Positions 34,520 to 45,372 of a stretch of DNA of 64,000 nucleotides are shown one piece after another. The stretch spans positions 182,392,543 through 182,456,542 of the forward strand of contig NC_133769.1 of NCBI RefSeq assembly GCF_003597395.2. Reading direction: 5' to 3'. This stretch comes from Chelonoidis abingdonii (lineage: Eukaryota > Chordata > Testudines > Testudinidae). The position numbers and the translations under genes were made by a program. Within the stretch, counting starts at the first letter, position 1, and every line of letters begins with the position of its first letter. The notes beneath the pieces are model-generated. The model searched no databases. It was not told where the DNA came from and worked only from the letters and a program-made list of their open reading frames with translations.

Positions 34520-36110
34520 ATATGAAAGGCTTGAACTTGATTAAATGTACCACATTACTGTTCTTAAGTAGATAGTGCACATGTAAACCGGCAATGAATG
34601 GCTGATTTAGTACTGGTTTGTACTGTGATGCATGTCTTCCTTAGATTTTAGGATGGCTGTTCATTTAAAACTGAGTAATCTGCAGATGATTTTCTCTGCT
34701 TCTTCTGTAAAATGCATGAAGTACAGATAAAACTTCTGCCTCACATTCTTCTTTATGGTGTTGAAGGCACTATGGGAAGAATACTCAGAATATAGTTTAT
34801 CTACTCCCTAATAAACTTTTTGTAATGAGACTATGCTTACAAAAATTTGATAAGGCAGGAAAAATTGTAAAGTGAATTCCATTAAAAACACATTGCTATG
34901 ATGCAGATGCAGCCAATTCTCACCTCAGTGCCAATCCAGCTGCATTATCAAAGGAGCTCCAAAAACATTAGAAGTGAAACGAAGAAGCCTTTTCAGAAGT
35001 TCGCTATCAGAAAAATTTGAGTGATTTTTCAGCAATCACGCATGACAAAAATCAGTCTGACAGAACAGACTGAATAAAAGTAAGTAATTTGAAAGGTATT
35101 CTTAAGCACATTCTATGATTAGGAAATCAAGTAAAATGAAGTAACTGCAGGTGTTTTTGTTGCTGTTATTTTAACTATAAGCCAAGTTGTTTAAGACACT
35201 TTTTTGTAAATGCCACGTTGAATATTCAACTGGAAAGTACTTACTGTAAACATAATATTTGGCTCCAGATAAGTATGTTACATAGCTAAATTCCTCTTTA
35301 GAAAGAAGCAGAGTGATGTTCTGAGACACTTCTAAAGAATTCAGTTAAGATACAAAGATGAAAGAACAGCACCACCTAGTTCCCTATATAAAAGTTTTCA
35401 AATGTCTATTATCCATTGATTTATTATAAGTCAATTTTGATTACAAAAGTAAATCTATGTAACTTCTAGATTTTATTCAACATGAAAGATCAACCACCTT
35501 TTCTGCTGCAAACTGGAATAATGGGTTTCCTGGTGTTTTGGAAGCAGATGATTTAGAACACTTTACCAAAATATGAACATGTTTATTAAAATAAGTCAAA
35601 CTCTATATCTGAAGATACAATTGGTATGGTGCAAATATAGCCTATGACTGCATAGATTTCATTTATCTTTATTACAAAGAATCTTGCTTTTTTCCTGTAA
35701 GTTGCACTGTTAGAGCAGTTGTCTTTAATATAAAAAGAATCACACATTTCACTGCCTCCCAGTGTGACTAGGATACCTAGGAGATTAGCTTGAGATATTA
35801 GGTTCTCACATGTGTCCCACAATTATTTTAGATGTTCATAACAAGCAGGTGGTCACAAAAGCCTCAGGAGAACAGTTTAAAGACTCACTTCAATGAATAC
35901 AACTTTTTCTGCATGCACTTCCTATTTCTTTACTATTGTGTGATCATATTGCCAGTTTCCCCTCCTCACAGTAGGATTAAGGCTTCAGGTTTGAGTAATA
36001 ATTAAAAAGCAGAGAACCAAAAACACAGAAAATGGAAGTTCAATCATTTTCATGTCAATTATTCCCCTCATATTTACAGACAAAAATAGGTAAACAGGAC
36101 AACTACAAAA
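34520..36110. other. Gene-free AT-rich stretch
   Basis: No exon or classifiable repeat seen. Confidence 0.5.
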
Positions 36111-36118
36111 GTTTATAC

Positions 36119-36457
36119 CAGGAGTCAGCAACCTTCAGCACACGGTCCATCAGGGTAATCCGCTGGTGGGCTGTGAGACATTTTGTTTACATGACCGTCT
36201 GCAGGCACAGCCCCCCTGCAGCTCCTTTTTGTGGTTCACCATTCCCGGCCAATAGGAGCCGTAGGACGCCACGGGCTGCAGCGACGTGCTGCCCGCTGCT
36301 TCCCACAGCTCCCATTGGCCAGAAACTTCACTAAGCAGCCATGGGGAGCTGCAGGGGTGCTGTGCCATGCCTGCAGACGGTCAGCGTAAACAAAATGCCT
36401 CTCAGCCCGCCAGTGGATTACCCTGATGGGCCATGTGCCAAACGTTACTGACCTCTG
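36119..36457. mobile_element. hAT-type palindromic MITE
   Basis: Ends CAGGAGTCAGCAACC and complement of CAGAGGTCAGTAACG. Long inverted arms: CAGGGTAATCCGCTGGTGGG on the left pairs with CCGCCAGTGGATTACCCTG on the right, and GTTTAC(A/G)... GCAGGCA pairs similarly. The flanks GTTTATAC and GCTTACAT match at 5 of 8 positions, a worn hAT-size duplication. Confidence 0.75.
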
Positions 36458-36459
36458 GC

Positions 36460-37170
36460 TTACATCTTGCAGTAGCAACCGCTTCTTAAATCTATACAGA
36501 CCCTCAAAAGGGGTGTAAGTTCAAGGCATCAATTGTTGGGGGAAAAAAATCTTGGGCTGCACTGTCAAAAAAAATGCAATATACTTGACATCTCTCATTA
36601 AGCTGTATATTATACAACATGGAGTATACTATACAAAAATACTATTTTATTTTAATAAAGCCTACAAGGGAAAATATTGTTGAGACCAAGATAACACTAA
36701 CATAATCTCAGGAGACGGTATTACAATTACCTCTATTTAAAGAAGTTTCAGATGCATACTGAATTAGTGTTCTCAAGATACCAATATGACATTCTCTCTA
36801 AGATTTTATCAAATTTTAGTCCAGGAGATCAAATATTGAACACAATATATTGTGATAAAATTTATGCCAAAAATGCTTTTTAATTTAACTTTGTGCTTTG
36901 CAGTGGCTGAGCAGCTTAAATATTTTATCCCTTCAACCTTATTCCTTCCGACTTGGCCTGATTTTGTCCTACAAAAGTCAAGGGGAGACTTTGCTGGCTA
37001 CAAAAGTAGCCAGCCCAATGCCCATCTTCCTAAACAGGATGGACAACTGGTTGGTTTAGGAGCAATAGGGGATATGTGCATTTGAGTTGGTGAGGGGAAA
37101 CAAACTCGATCATGTCCCTCACCTCCCTTCTGGTGGTTCAAAGGTTGCATGAACATGTTGGGGGCATGCC
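36460..37170. other. Unassigned stretch
   Basis: AT-rich to about 36850, then GC-richer toward the TATA box at 37179. Possibly the upstream part of an LTR (see 37179-37381). Confidence 0.4.
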
Positions 37171-37178
37171 CAAGACAG

Positions 37179-37381
37179 TATAAAAGGCAGGGTGGTAATA
37201 GGCAGTAAATCAGTTGGGAGCCAGCAAGAATTGCTCCTGGGAGAGGAATGGGAGGGAGAGAAAGAGAGAGAGAGAGAGAGTGGTGAAGAGACCTGCCATG
37301 GAACCAAGATGACTGACCAGAGCAGCAGCAAGCAAGCAACCAGCCAGCACCAACAGAAAATACAGCAGAATCAAAAATAAG
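37179..37381 (+). promoter_or_regulatory. TATA box, leader and splice donor (LTR or host exon)
   Basis: TATAAAA at 37179-37185 is followed by a purine-rich leader with (GA)n at 37258-37280 and a strong splice donor, AATAAG|GTAAGC, with the intron starting at 37382. A short frame (ATG at 37309, MTDQSSSKQATSQ...) stops at 37378-37380, just before the donor, so the exon would be noncoding or chance. AATAAA repeats follow at 37483-37494. This could be a promoter-bearing LTR (TATA, leader, then poly(A) signals) or a noncoding host exon. No CpG island, no second LTR. Confidence 0.3.
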
Positions 37382-37585
37382 GTAAGCCTACTCATTTTAA
37401 ATTATAGTATAGTATAATTATAGTGTGGGATAGTATTAGTATGTTTATGCTTGAGGTGTGTGTTAATAGTAATTTCCGAAGTAAATAAATAAATAAACTT
37501 ATATTTAAGTTAAAATCTGTCAGCAATCTGTCACAGACTGGCCATCTGTGGCAGAATGCATCATTTAGAATCACTCAAAATATGC

Positions 37586-38251
37586 TACAGTAACATCATG
37601 CTGGGGGAATGGGGGGTGCTGGTAAATGAAAAATGCCAGTTAACTATGAGAGAGGGGGGTTGGGAGAGGGCATGGGGCTGCATGTTGGGCACGGGAGGGT
37701 GTGTGGGGTGCCAGATCCTGGGGACACTCACCTCAGGCAGCTCCCCACAAGCTGTGATCTGTCCCGGCTGCTTCTAGGTGGAGGTGTGGCAGGTGGTCCT
37801 GCACGCTGCCTCTGCTTGCAAGTGCTATCCCCACAGTTCGCATTAACCATGATTCCCAGCCAAATGGGAGTTGTGGAGCTAGTGTTTGGGGAGGGACAGC
37901 AGCAGTGTGCAGACCCATCTGCTGCGCACCTGCTTAAGAGCAGCTGGGACAGGCTGCTGACTGAGGTGAATGCCCCCTGGATCCAGCACCCCACACATCC
38001 TGTGCCCCAAGCCCCCCCCTCCCCCGCCTCCCCTCAGCCTCCTCCCCTGAGCGTGCTGNCCCCCTCCCCCGCCTCCCATGCCCAATCTCTCCCCCGCACC
38101 AGGGCCTGTGTTCCACACCTCCTCCTATGTCCCAACCCTCTGCTGACCTCATGCCAACCAGACTATAAACCAGAGTTCAATGAAAATCAGAAATGCTGGT
38201 TTATAGAGCTTTCTGGTTGGTGAAGTGCTGGATAAAATAGCTTTTACTGTA
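37586..38251. mobile_element. Tigger/pogo-like DNA element
   Basis: Left end TACAGTAACATCATGCTGG, right end complement of TACAGTAAAAGCTATTTTAT. Inner ends TGCCAGTTAACTATG and TGCTGGTTTATAGAG suggest diverged inverted repeats. TA flanks both CAGTAA ends. The interior is C-rich with no transposase. One undetermined base (n) sits at 38059. Confidence 0.6.
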
Positions 38252-38400
38252 TGAATGCTCCTTAACTTGCAACAAGGGACATATCTAATTCATGGTTTTG
38301 GATTAGATTGTAGTAGAGATTATTAGTTAAACTAAAGAGAGATGTTTTGTTTTGAAAAGAACACTGCCTGTGCCAATCACTTTATTGGAATGTCATATCC

Positions 38401-38661
38401 ATGTCCTCCAAGTGTTTCCTAGACTACCCTGGAGACTGGTACCTCAGGAAGGATAGTAATGGGGTGATAGATTATTTTATTAGCACCCCAAAGCCTATTT
38501 TTCAATGGTCACAGCAAGATCTCATGATGCCTCGGGCTATGCTGAGCACCCAGTTTTATTTGGGGTCACTGGAGTTTGTTGAAGTGCTTAACCAGCTTTT
38601 GACAGCAGTAGCCTCTTCTGCAGGTGCAGAGAAAAATCTTCTCTTCAGTTTTTTCAACTAG
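38401..38661 (+). pseudogene. hAT transposase C-terminal fragment
   Basis: An 86-residue open frame with features of the hAT dimerisation region: W-x-R-K near residues 13-17, MPRAMLST near 43-50, and LLTAVASSAGAE near 66-77, which resembles the A(S/T)SA-x-(A/V)ER block of the hATC domain. It ends at a TAG soon after. Downstream sequence to about 39300 includes AT-rich GATTTAAATC repeats typical of one hAT family's end. The rest of the transposase upstream is not visible. The call rests on one motif block, so it is moderate. Confidence 0.5.
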
Positions 38662-38664
38662 TTC

Positions 38665-39300
38665 CATTCAAATGACTAGTTAATTCAAAGCTGAGATACT
38701 AAACAGGAGTTCTAAGAGCAGGAAGACTTTCTTTCCTCTTCCAAGCTACAAATAAAAATTAGATATGAGAAGGTAAGATCTACTGCTTCTGAACTCCTAC
38801 AGAACATAAATTTCAGTCACTGAGTCCAATTCACTATCTAGAGTGAATGATTCCTTTCATATGCAAAGCATGTTTTGATAACTTTGGAAAAAAGTTGTTT
38901 CTAGCATATTAAACATACAATTCTGCATTTACTTGAATCTGAATTTCTGTCCTACTCGAGCTTGGCACAAATCATGAATTAAAAGTCAAATAAATGTATT
39001 CACCGTTTTATATTAATTTTTACATTTTTATTAAGAATCTGCTTAAATATAATTGCTTAAATAGTGAATAGCTAGTTATGGTGAATCATACATATTAGCA
39101 TAAGCAGCACCAAGTTTGGCAAATAAATATAGACTTTACACAAGTTTTTTTAATGGCTACGAACCGCTGAGAATCAAAAATTTTTAGATAAATTACAAAT
39201 AAAAATGAAAAATGATCATTTAAATCAAGGTTTCCTTATTTAAATAATTAAATCAGTGATTTTGAGTCACTGATTTAAATCTAACACCCTATACCAGTGT
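38665..39300 (+). mobile_element. Probable hAT element 3' region
   Basis: AT-rich sequence following the hAT-like frame. It ends in AAATCAGTGATTTTGAGTCA and CTGATTTAAATCTAACACC, a palindromic terminus of the GATTTAAATC hAT type. Boundaries uncertain. Confidence 0.4.
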
Positions 39301-40319
39301 GAAGATATGTCATATAACATAGAAAACCTTGATGTTGACACCTCTTGGGCAGTTGTTGGCCTACAATTTGTATAAGTTAATTTAAATTTGAACAATGGTA
39401 AAATTATTGCAGATTGTACTAGTTCTCATTTCCTTTTATAATAAGTTTGGTATGTCATTTCTGACTTAACAAATTAAGATTTGAGTCAGGTGTCAGATTC
39501 CAGGCTTTAATTTTATTAGTTAAAAGAATAAAGTGAGTGTGTAGCCTACAAAGATATAGTAGTGGGGGGTTCCACTTATACTCAATGGAAGCAGGGGAGA
39601 AGTATCAAAGCAGACCCCTTCTTCTAATTTTAAGATCAACCAAAATAGGTTGTCTGCTAGTGGTTCTCCACATTATTATGCAAGTTGTGGGGGAAAATGG
39701 ATTTTCGTATATTACATGTTCAAGATCTCACCTTGATGCTACTTTCTTGTTTGGACTGAAGGGGAAAGCCACTCCATTTTGATCCTGGAGGTATCATTTA
39801 GTTGGAGAGTTGAGATGAAGTGCTCTGAAATTCACAGGAACGGAGGTCATAGACTGTTCAGCATTGTTCCCAGCCCTTGCTGGTCCATAAAATTCAGTGA
39901 AGCAGCTGCCACCAGGCCAGCATATTTGTTACATTATTATTATGGAGGTCAATTAATTGCAGTTAACTCACGCAATCAGCTTTCTTTGACTTAACTGCAG
40001 TTTTAAAATCGATAGAATACCATTTGAAATTTATTAACTATTTTGGATTTTTTTCTACATTTACAAATATATTGTATTATATTGTAATTGAAATCAAAGT
40101 ATAGACTGCTCACTTTATATTATTTGCCCTATACAAATGGTAAGAAATAGTATTTTTTCAGTTCACCTCATACAATTACTGTAGTGCAATCTCTATCATG
40201 AAAATGCAGCTGACTAATGGGGATTTGTTTGTTACATAACTGCACTCAAACAAATCAAAGCAAAAACTTTAGAGCCTAAGAGTCCATTCAGTCCTATTTC
40301 TTGTACAGTCAATCACTCA

Positions 40320-41054
40320 GAGGACATGCATCCATGCTGATGATAGGTTCTGTTCTGTTCAATAACTATCCAAAACGATGCAGACCAATACATGTTCATT
40401 TTCATAATCTGAGTCATATGCCACCAGCAGAAGGGTGATTTTCTTTTTTGGTGGTTCAGATTCTATAGTTTCTCCATCAGAGCATTGCTCTTTTCAGACT
40501 TCTGAAAGCATGCTCCACACCTCATCCCTCTCAGATTTTGGAAGGCACTTCAGATTCTTAAACCTTGGATTGAGTGCTGTAGCTATCTTTAGAAATCTCA
40601 CATTAGTACCTGCTTTGCATTTTGTCAAATCTGCTGTGAAAGTGTTCATAGAATGAAAAACATGTGTTGAGTCATCTGAGACTACTATAACATGAAATAT
40701 ATTGCAGAATATGGGTAAAACAGAGCCAGAGACATACAATTCTCCCTCAAGGAGTTTGGTCACACATTTAATGAACACTTTTTTTAAAATGAGCATCAGC
40801 ATGGAAGCATGTCCTCTGAAATGGTGGATGATGCTTGGAGGGACATATGAATCTTCAGCACATCTGGCATGTAAATATCTTGCAGTGCTGGCTGCAACAG
40901 TGTCATGCGAATGCCTATTCTTACTTTCAGGTGACATTTTGAACAAGAAGCAGGCAGCATTATCTCCTGCAAATGTAAACAAACTTGTTTGTCTGAGCGA
41001 CTGGCTGTACAAGAAATAGGACTGAGTAGACTTGCAGGCTCTGAAGTTTTTCAT
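40320..41054 (-). pseudogene. hAT transposase central part, minus strand
   Basis: The open frame 41054-40494 (186 residues) ends with TFTADLTKCKAGTNVRFLKI, then ALNPRFKNLKCLPKSERDEV, a conserved central hAT transposase block (ALDPRFK-like). After a frameshift the same strand continues through codons for PPKKKI-like and ISMDACPL-like residues at about 40440-40320, then jumps straight to codons of the C-terminal SDWL and a stop. The hATC stretch that should lie between is deleted. The first 80 residues or so are the antisense of the plus-strand hATC frame and probably not original protein. No functional transposase is possible. Confidence 0.65.
40702..41019 (+). pseudogene. hAT transposase hATC domain, plus strand
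   Basis: A 105-residue frame. From residue 32: ISMEACPLKWW, then GTYESSAHLACKYLAVLAAT, then VSCECLFLLSGDILNKKQAA and LSPANVNKLVCLSDWL. This is the hATC dimerisation domain with the conserved CE(R)LFSLSGD(I) and KKRAALSP type blocks; Cys replaces Arg in the CER motif. Upstream of about 40790 the frame runs through antisense of the minus-strand transposase. It ends with a proper stop after LYKK, followed by the 3' arm of the element. Confidence 0.8.
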
Positions 41055-41359
41055 TGATTTGTTTGAATGCAGTTATGTAACAAAAAATCCCCATTAGTCA
41101 GTTGTATTTTCATGATAAAGAGATTGCACTACAGTACTTACTATGTGTTCCTACATTTTTTTGTTTTTTTACAGTGCAAATATTTGTAATCAAAAATATA
41201 AAGTGCTCACTCTACACTTTGTATTCGGTGTTGTAATTGAAATCCATATATTTGAAAATGTAGAAACATCCAAAAATATTTCAATAAATGTTATTCTATT
41301 ATTGTTTTATCGCATGCTTAATCAAGATTATTTTTAATTGCTTGACAGCCCTAATTATT

Positions 41360-44130
41360 AGCTATGCCTACATTTTATCTGTGTATTTAACAAGATTTTT
41401 TAAAGCTTTCAGAGGGGAACTGGAATGCTACGCTTATTCTAGTACACTTTCAGTTCCATTTTTAGTCAACTACTGTAGTAACATCTGAATGCTGAACATT
41501 CCCAAATCATCCTAAAGATAGAATTTCTTTAATTTCTAGTTGCAATGATTTTAGATGCTAACGAAAGGCCCAAGCTGAGGGAAGAACCAGTGTAAATTAT
41601 AGTCTTTTTACAGCCTTTGTTGCAGATTTAGAGATAGTGTTTAATCCTTGATTAGTAAACTGTTCACAGTGAATCTCTCTAGTCAGTGCCTTTAATGTTT
41701 CTCAGTTTGCTAACAGATGCAGTACTGTATTTATCTCTTTATATTTTGAACCATAAAAGTAAGTTTTTCCAGCACAGCTGACCCTGTCACGATATGATTC
41801 AAGACAGTGGTAGACACAACTGAACAGTATATTTACTTCTTTAGAAGGTAGAAAAGCCAGTGATTTCTCTTCCTCCTCTACTAGTGGATTCATGTCAGAA
41901 AGTGTATCATAGATGCACCAAGCAGCAGGGAAGCCATGCAGCTATTTATCTGACTCCTGCAACTAAAAGCTCAGCTTTTTTTTTTTTTTTTTTTAACGTA
42001 TATAAAAATAAAAACAGGCTACCATAGATTACAATCTGCATATTTTGGACAGGAAGATAAGAGCAGGCAAATTTATAACATGCTTTTGACTAATATATTT
42101 AATGCTAATATGGAGGGTAAGAGAGAAAACGATCATGGCAGGGGACACTAGAAATAGTGGTGCAAAGGATTCTGAATAACCTAGTTTTAACTACTACAAA
42201 GATCCAACTTAAACTAATGCTTTTGAACTTCCCCTTGTTAGTAATATTTTGTTGATCACAGTTTCTCTTGGGTTTTTCAATATTCATCTGTGCTATTTCT
42301 ATTACACATCAGTGTTCAATTGATAATCCAAATGGTCAAACAATTACAAAATTGAACTGTCAAACTTACACAGCTGGAGTTGTTCTGGAATAAAGAGGAT
42401 AGTGCTCATAAATCCTACATAATTCTGAAAACTAATGGCTTCTGCTTCAACTAGCTGTTTTTTCCCCTTGTTAGGATCTAATCAGAGCAGCCCCCTTCTT
42501 TTTAGCATGGTAGGAATGAAAGCAGGTCAAGTTACAGATAATCCAGCACATGTAGGTCAGTGTGGTATTTTCCATTTGTTCAGATATTTATCCCAAAGTG
42601 TCTACTGTAACTGCTACTGTGAAGTGATTTGGCCTTAAATTTTCCTCAGAACTGTCAATTGGCCAAATTTTTTGGAGCCGTCTGGGTAGAGCTTCGCTAA
42701 GCAGAGGTAGAGTTAAGGCCTGCCAGCACAGCTGGATCAAAGAACTGTCTGTGCTGGTTTGTTGCTCGACATTTCTGCAAAGTGAAGAAAGATGGAAATG
42801 CATAGTGTAATGCATTATGAACGCACACTGATATCCATAATCAAGATTATTTTATGTAGACATTGATCAGTTGTTTTGTATAGTCAGCTTTCATTTTAAT
42901 TAAGATTAGCAAAAGAAATTACTATAAACATTTATTCAATAAGCATAATATTTAGCTATATTTCAGATTTAACCTAGATATTTACACTTTGTCACAGGAA
43001 TCTGGCCTCATTTTTTCTTGGCCTTCCTCCGCCTTCCCCTCCCCCCAAAAAAGGGGAGAAACACCCATCATAAGCCACTGAACTGCTTATCATTAAGGAT
43101 TACATTTGTCCTTAAACGCTGATAATCAATTACACCATACACACAAAATGACTGAGTATTTTTGCTGTTAATAGACAATTGAGATAAGCAAAGAAAAATG
43201 CTGCTTGAGAACTCAAAATAAACAAAGTGAATAGCCTTAAATTGTTATATATTTTCTGCCCCCTCCACCATTTCCTGTAACTAAAGTCAAACTGACAACA
43301 AAAACTCCTTAAATACTTGATAATTTTGACGGGTCATATCAACTGCAGTCTGCCAATTTACAGTGAGTATAAATGCACAAGAGCAAAGGGAATTCCTATT
43401 TGTACTACTCTTTCAAGGATGTAGAGAGGACTATTAACCAGCATAAGGCCATATACATTATATTTCAGAGCCTATTTGACAGTATGAATTAGTGGCAGGG
43501 TATGAAGAATTAAGTAAAACAAGCTCAACTATGGTAAACAAGATTAAGACACTGCTGTACACAGCTACAAGTTTTGCTTATGGTACTTTTCGTATCTGAA
43601 ACCACTTTACAAATCCACACTGCTATACAAACTTTGCATAGGGATCATTTCTTCTGACACTGAAGCATAGCCACCACTGGAAAGAAACCCAGGAACAGTT
43701 TAACACTCCTCAGTAGTTTAGGGGAAGCGGGGAAAAAATTACATCTAAAACTCAACCTTCAGGACTGGAAAAATTATCTCTCATGCTCAAGTAAAGTTAT
43801 ATTAGCAGTGATGTGTTTCTTTTTAGAGTGTGAAAGCCATGACTGCTTCCTGGCCTTCTGATTACTGGTTCTTAAACCAGCAAGGGTTTGAGATCATATG
43901 AAAGCAATATTTGCTACCTGGCTAGAGGAAAAGAAAGTACATCTCCTCTCAGTTACCCTCTTCAGTGAGATGCAGAACACATCTTTGGACCAGAAACAAT
44001 ATTATCAAGTTCCCTGTGCCCCAATATGAAGGATGGCATGAGATTTTGGGGTGGGAGAATTGTGGGTACGAACAGCAGAAAAACAAACAGGAGTTTTCAG
44101 AGCTAGGTTGTTAGAGGTTCACCTCAGTTT
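41360..44130. other. Gene-free AT-rich stretch
   Basis: A poly-T run at 41976-41995. No exon supported; short frames at 41702-41893, 42435-42638 and 42588-42815 lack motifs. Confidence 0.55.
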
Positions 44131-44136
44131 AACATA

Positions 44137-44431
44137 GGCCACGTCTATACGACGCGCCATTTCGGCGCGTTAAAATCGAAAGCTCTGGGTTCGATATATC
44201 GCGTCTCGTCTAGACGGGGATATATCGAACCCAGAGCACGCTTACATCGATTCCGGAACTCCACCAAAACAAACGGAGTTCCGGATTCGACTTTGCGAGC
44301 CGCGCACATCGATTCGGCGCGGTGAAGACGGGTGAGTAACTCGATTTTAGATATTCGATTTCAGCTACGCTATTCCCGTAGCTGAAATTGCGTATCTAAA
44401 ATCGAATTTCACACGTCGTGTAGATGGGGCC
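44137..44431. mobile_element. CpG-rich multi-hairpin MITE
   Basis: A 295-bp element with ends GGCCACGTCTATACGACG and complement of GGCCCCATCTACACGACG. Inside are three separate hairpins: arms 44182-44206 with 44212-44237 (GCTCTGGGTTCGATATATCG...), 44251-44262 with 44275-44285 (TTCCGGAACTCC), and 44341-44369 with 44376-44404 (TCGATTTTAGATATTCG...). The flanks read CATA and ATAG, so an ATA duplication is possible. High CpG content in an AT-rich background suggests a young copy. Superfamily not certain. Confidence 0.8.
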
Positions 44432-44717
44432 ATAGTCATTACAGCCTACTGTAAGAAGTTTCATGTTAATTCTGGATCTTGGATTCTCCATCTTATTTAA
44501 GAAGAAGATCGAAAGATTATATTTTAAACACTGGAGACACTAGGAACTGCAAGAGATAATGTAACTGATTTCCTGAACAGGCTAGGCTTCTGTTTCATGT
44601 CATCTTCATTACCAATCTGTTAATTACTAAACTTCATACTCTCCCCCCCCACCCCTGCATATTTCTCCAAATAAACCAATTCCCATTAGAGCACTTCATC
44701 TCAGTACTGCCCTACTC

Positions 44718-44972
44718 TAAGGGTGTGTCTAAAATTACCATGTTTCAGCGACTGATCCAGTGGGGGTCTTAGCAGATGTAGTGAAGACATGCTAAATCGA
44801 CCGCCAGCTGCTCTGCCATCAATATGGTACTCCACCGGAACGAGAAGCATAAGGTAAGTTGACGGGAGAAACCCAGCATGGTATAGATACCGCAATAAGT
44901 TAACCTAAGCTAAGTTGACTCCAGATATATGAATAACTTAGGTCAAATTTAATTTCGTCGAGACCTGCACTT
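44718..44972. mobile_element. MITE related to the multi-hairpin family
   Basis: Begins AAGGGTGTGTCTAAAATTAC and ends near TTCGTCGAGACCTGCAC. It contains AGATGTAGTGAAGACATGCT and GTTAACCTAAGCTAAGTTGA, the same general TGTCTA...TAGAC architecture as 44137-44431 but more decayed. Confidence 0.6.
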
Positions 44973-45372
44973 GGCCTACTGCAGATTAAAATGAAGACTA
45001 TATATATTCAGACTATATAGAACAATCTATTTATGTTAAAATAGGCTAAGAAACATTAAAGTAGACAAAAAAGGATATCAAGAACCTTTGTATGGCTATT
45101 CCATGATTTTAAAATGCATATTCTATAGAGACATGGAATTTAAAAAAAATTATGTACTTTTAGGCGTACAGTAAAACCCTCTCAAGGACAAGGAATGTGT
45201 ACACTGAAGTCCTGCAAGTTTATGCAGTTTATTTATTTCAATGTTACATAACATAGTGCCATGTATCTCCAACCTGCACTGGTTTGGATTTTTTTTTTTT
45301 AATTATGCCTGCAAGACAGGTTGGTGGCACTATACTCCAGCTTTCTCAGGCTCTTTGTACTACTTAGAATGA

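Larger units (their letters stand above)
39942..41352. mobile_element. hAT element with long inverted arms and two transposase ends
   Basis: A 1.4-kb element whose left arm (39942 to about 40335) and right arm (about 40985-41352) are inverted copies. For example ACTGTAGTGCAATCTCT at 40179 has its complement at 41120-41136, and TAATGGGGATTTGTTTGTTA at 40216 pairs with AACAAAAAATCCCCATTA at 41081. The outer ends are TCAATTAATTGC and the complement of GGGCTGTCAAGCAATT. Flanking TTATTATT and AATTATTA are AT-rich, so a target duplication is only suggested. Each arm is the 3' end of a hAT gene, one on each strand. Confidence 0.8.

Noticed and set aside
37633..38223. 196-residue plus-strand frame with an unknown residue
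   Set aside because: It is proline-rich translation of a C-rich Tigger-like interior; the opposite strand is equally open.
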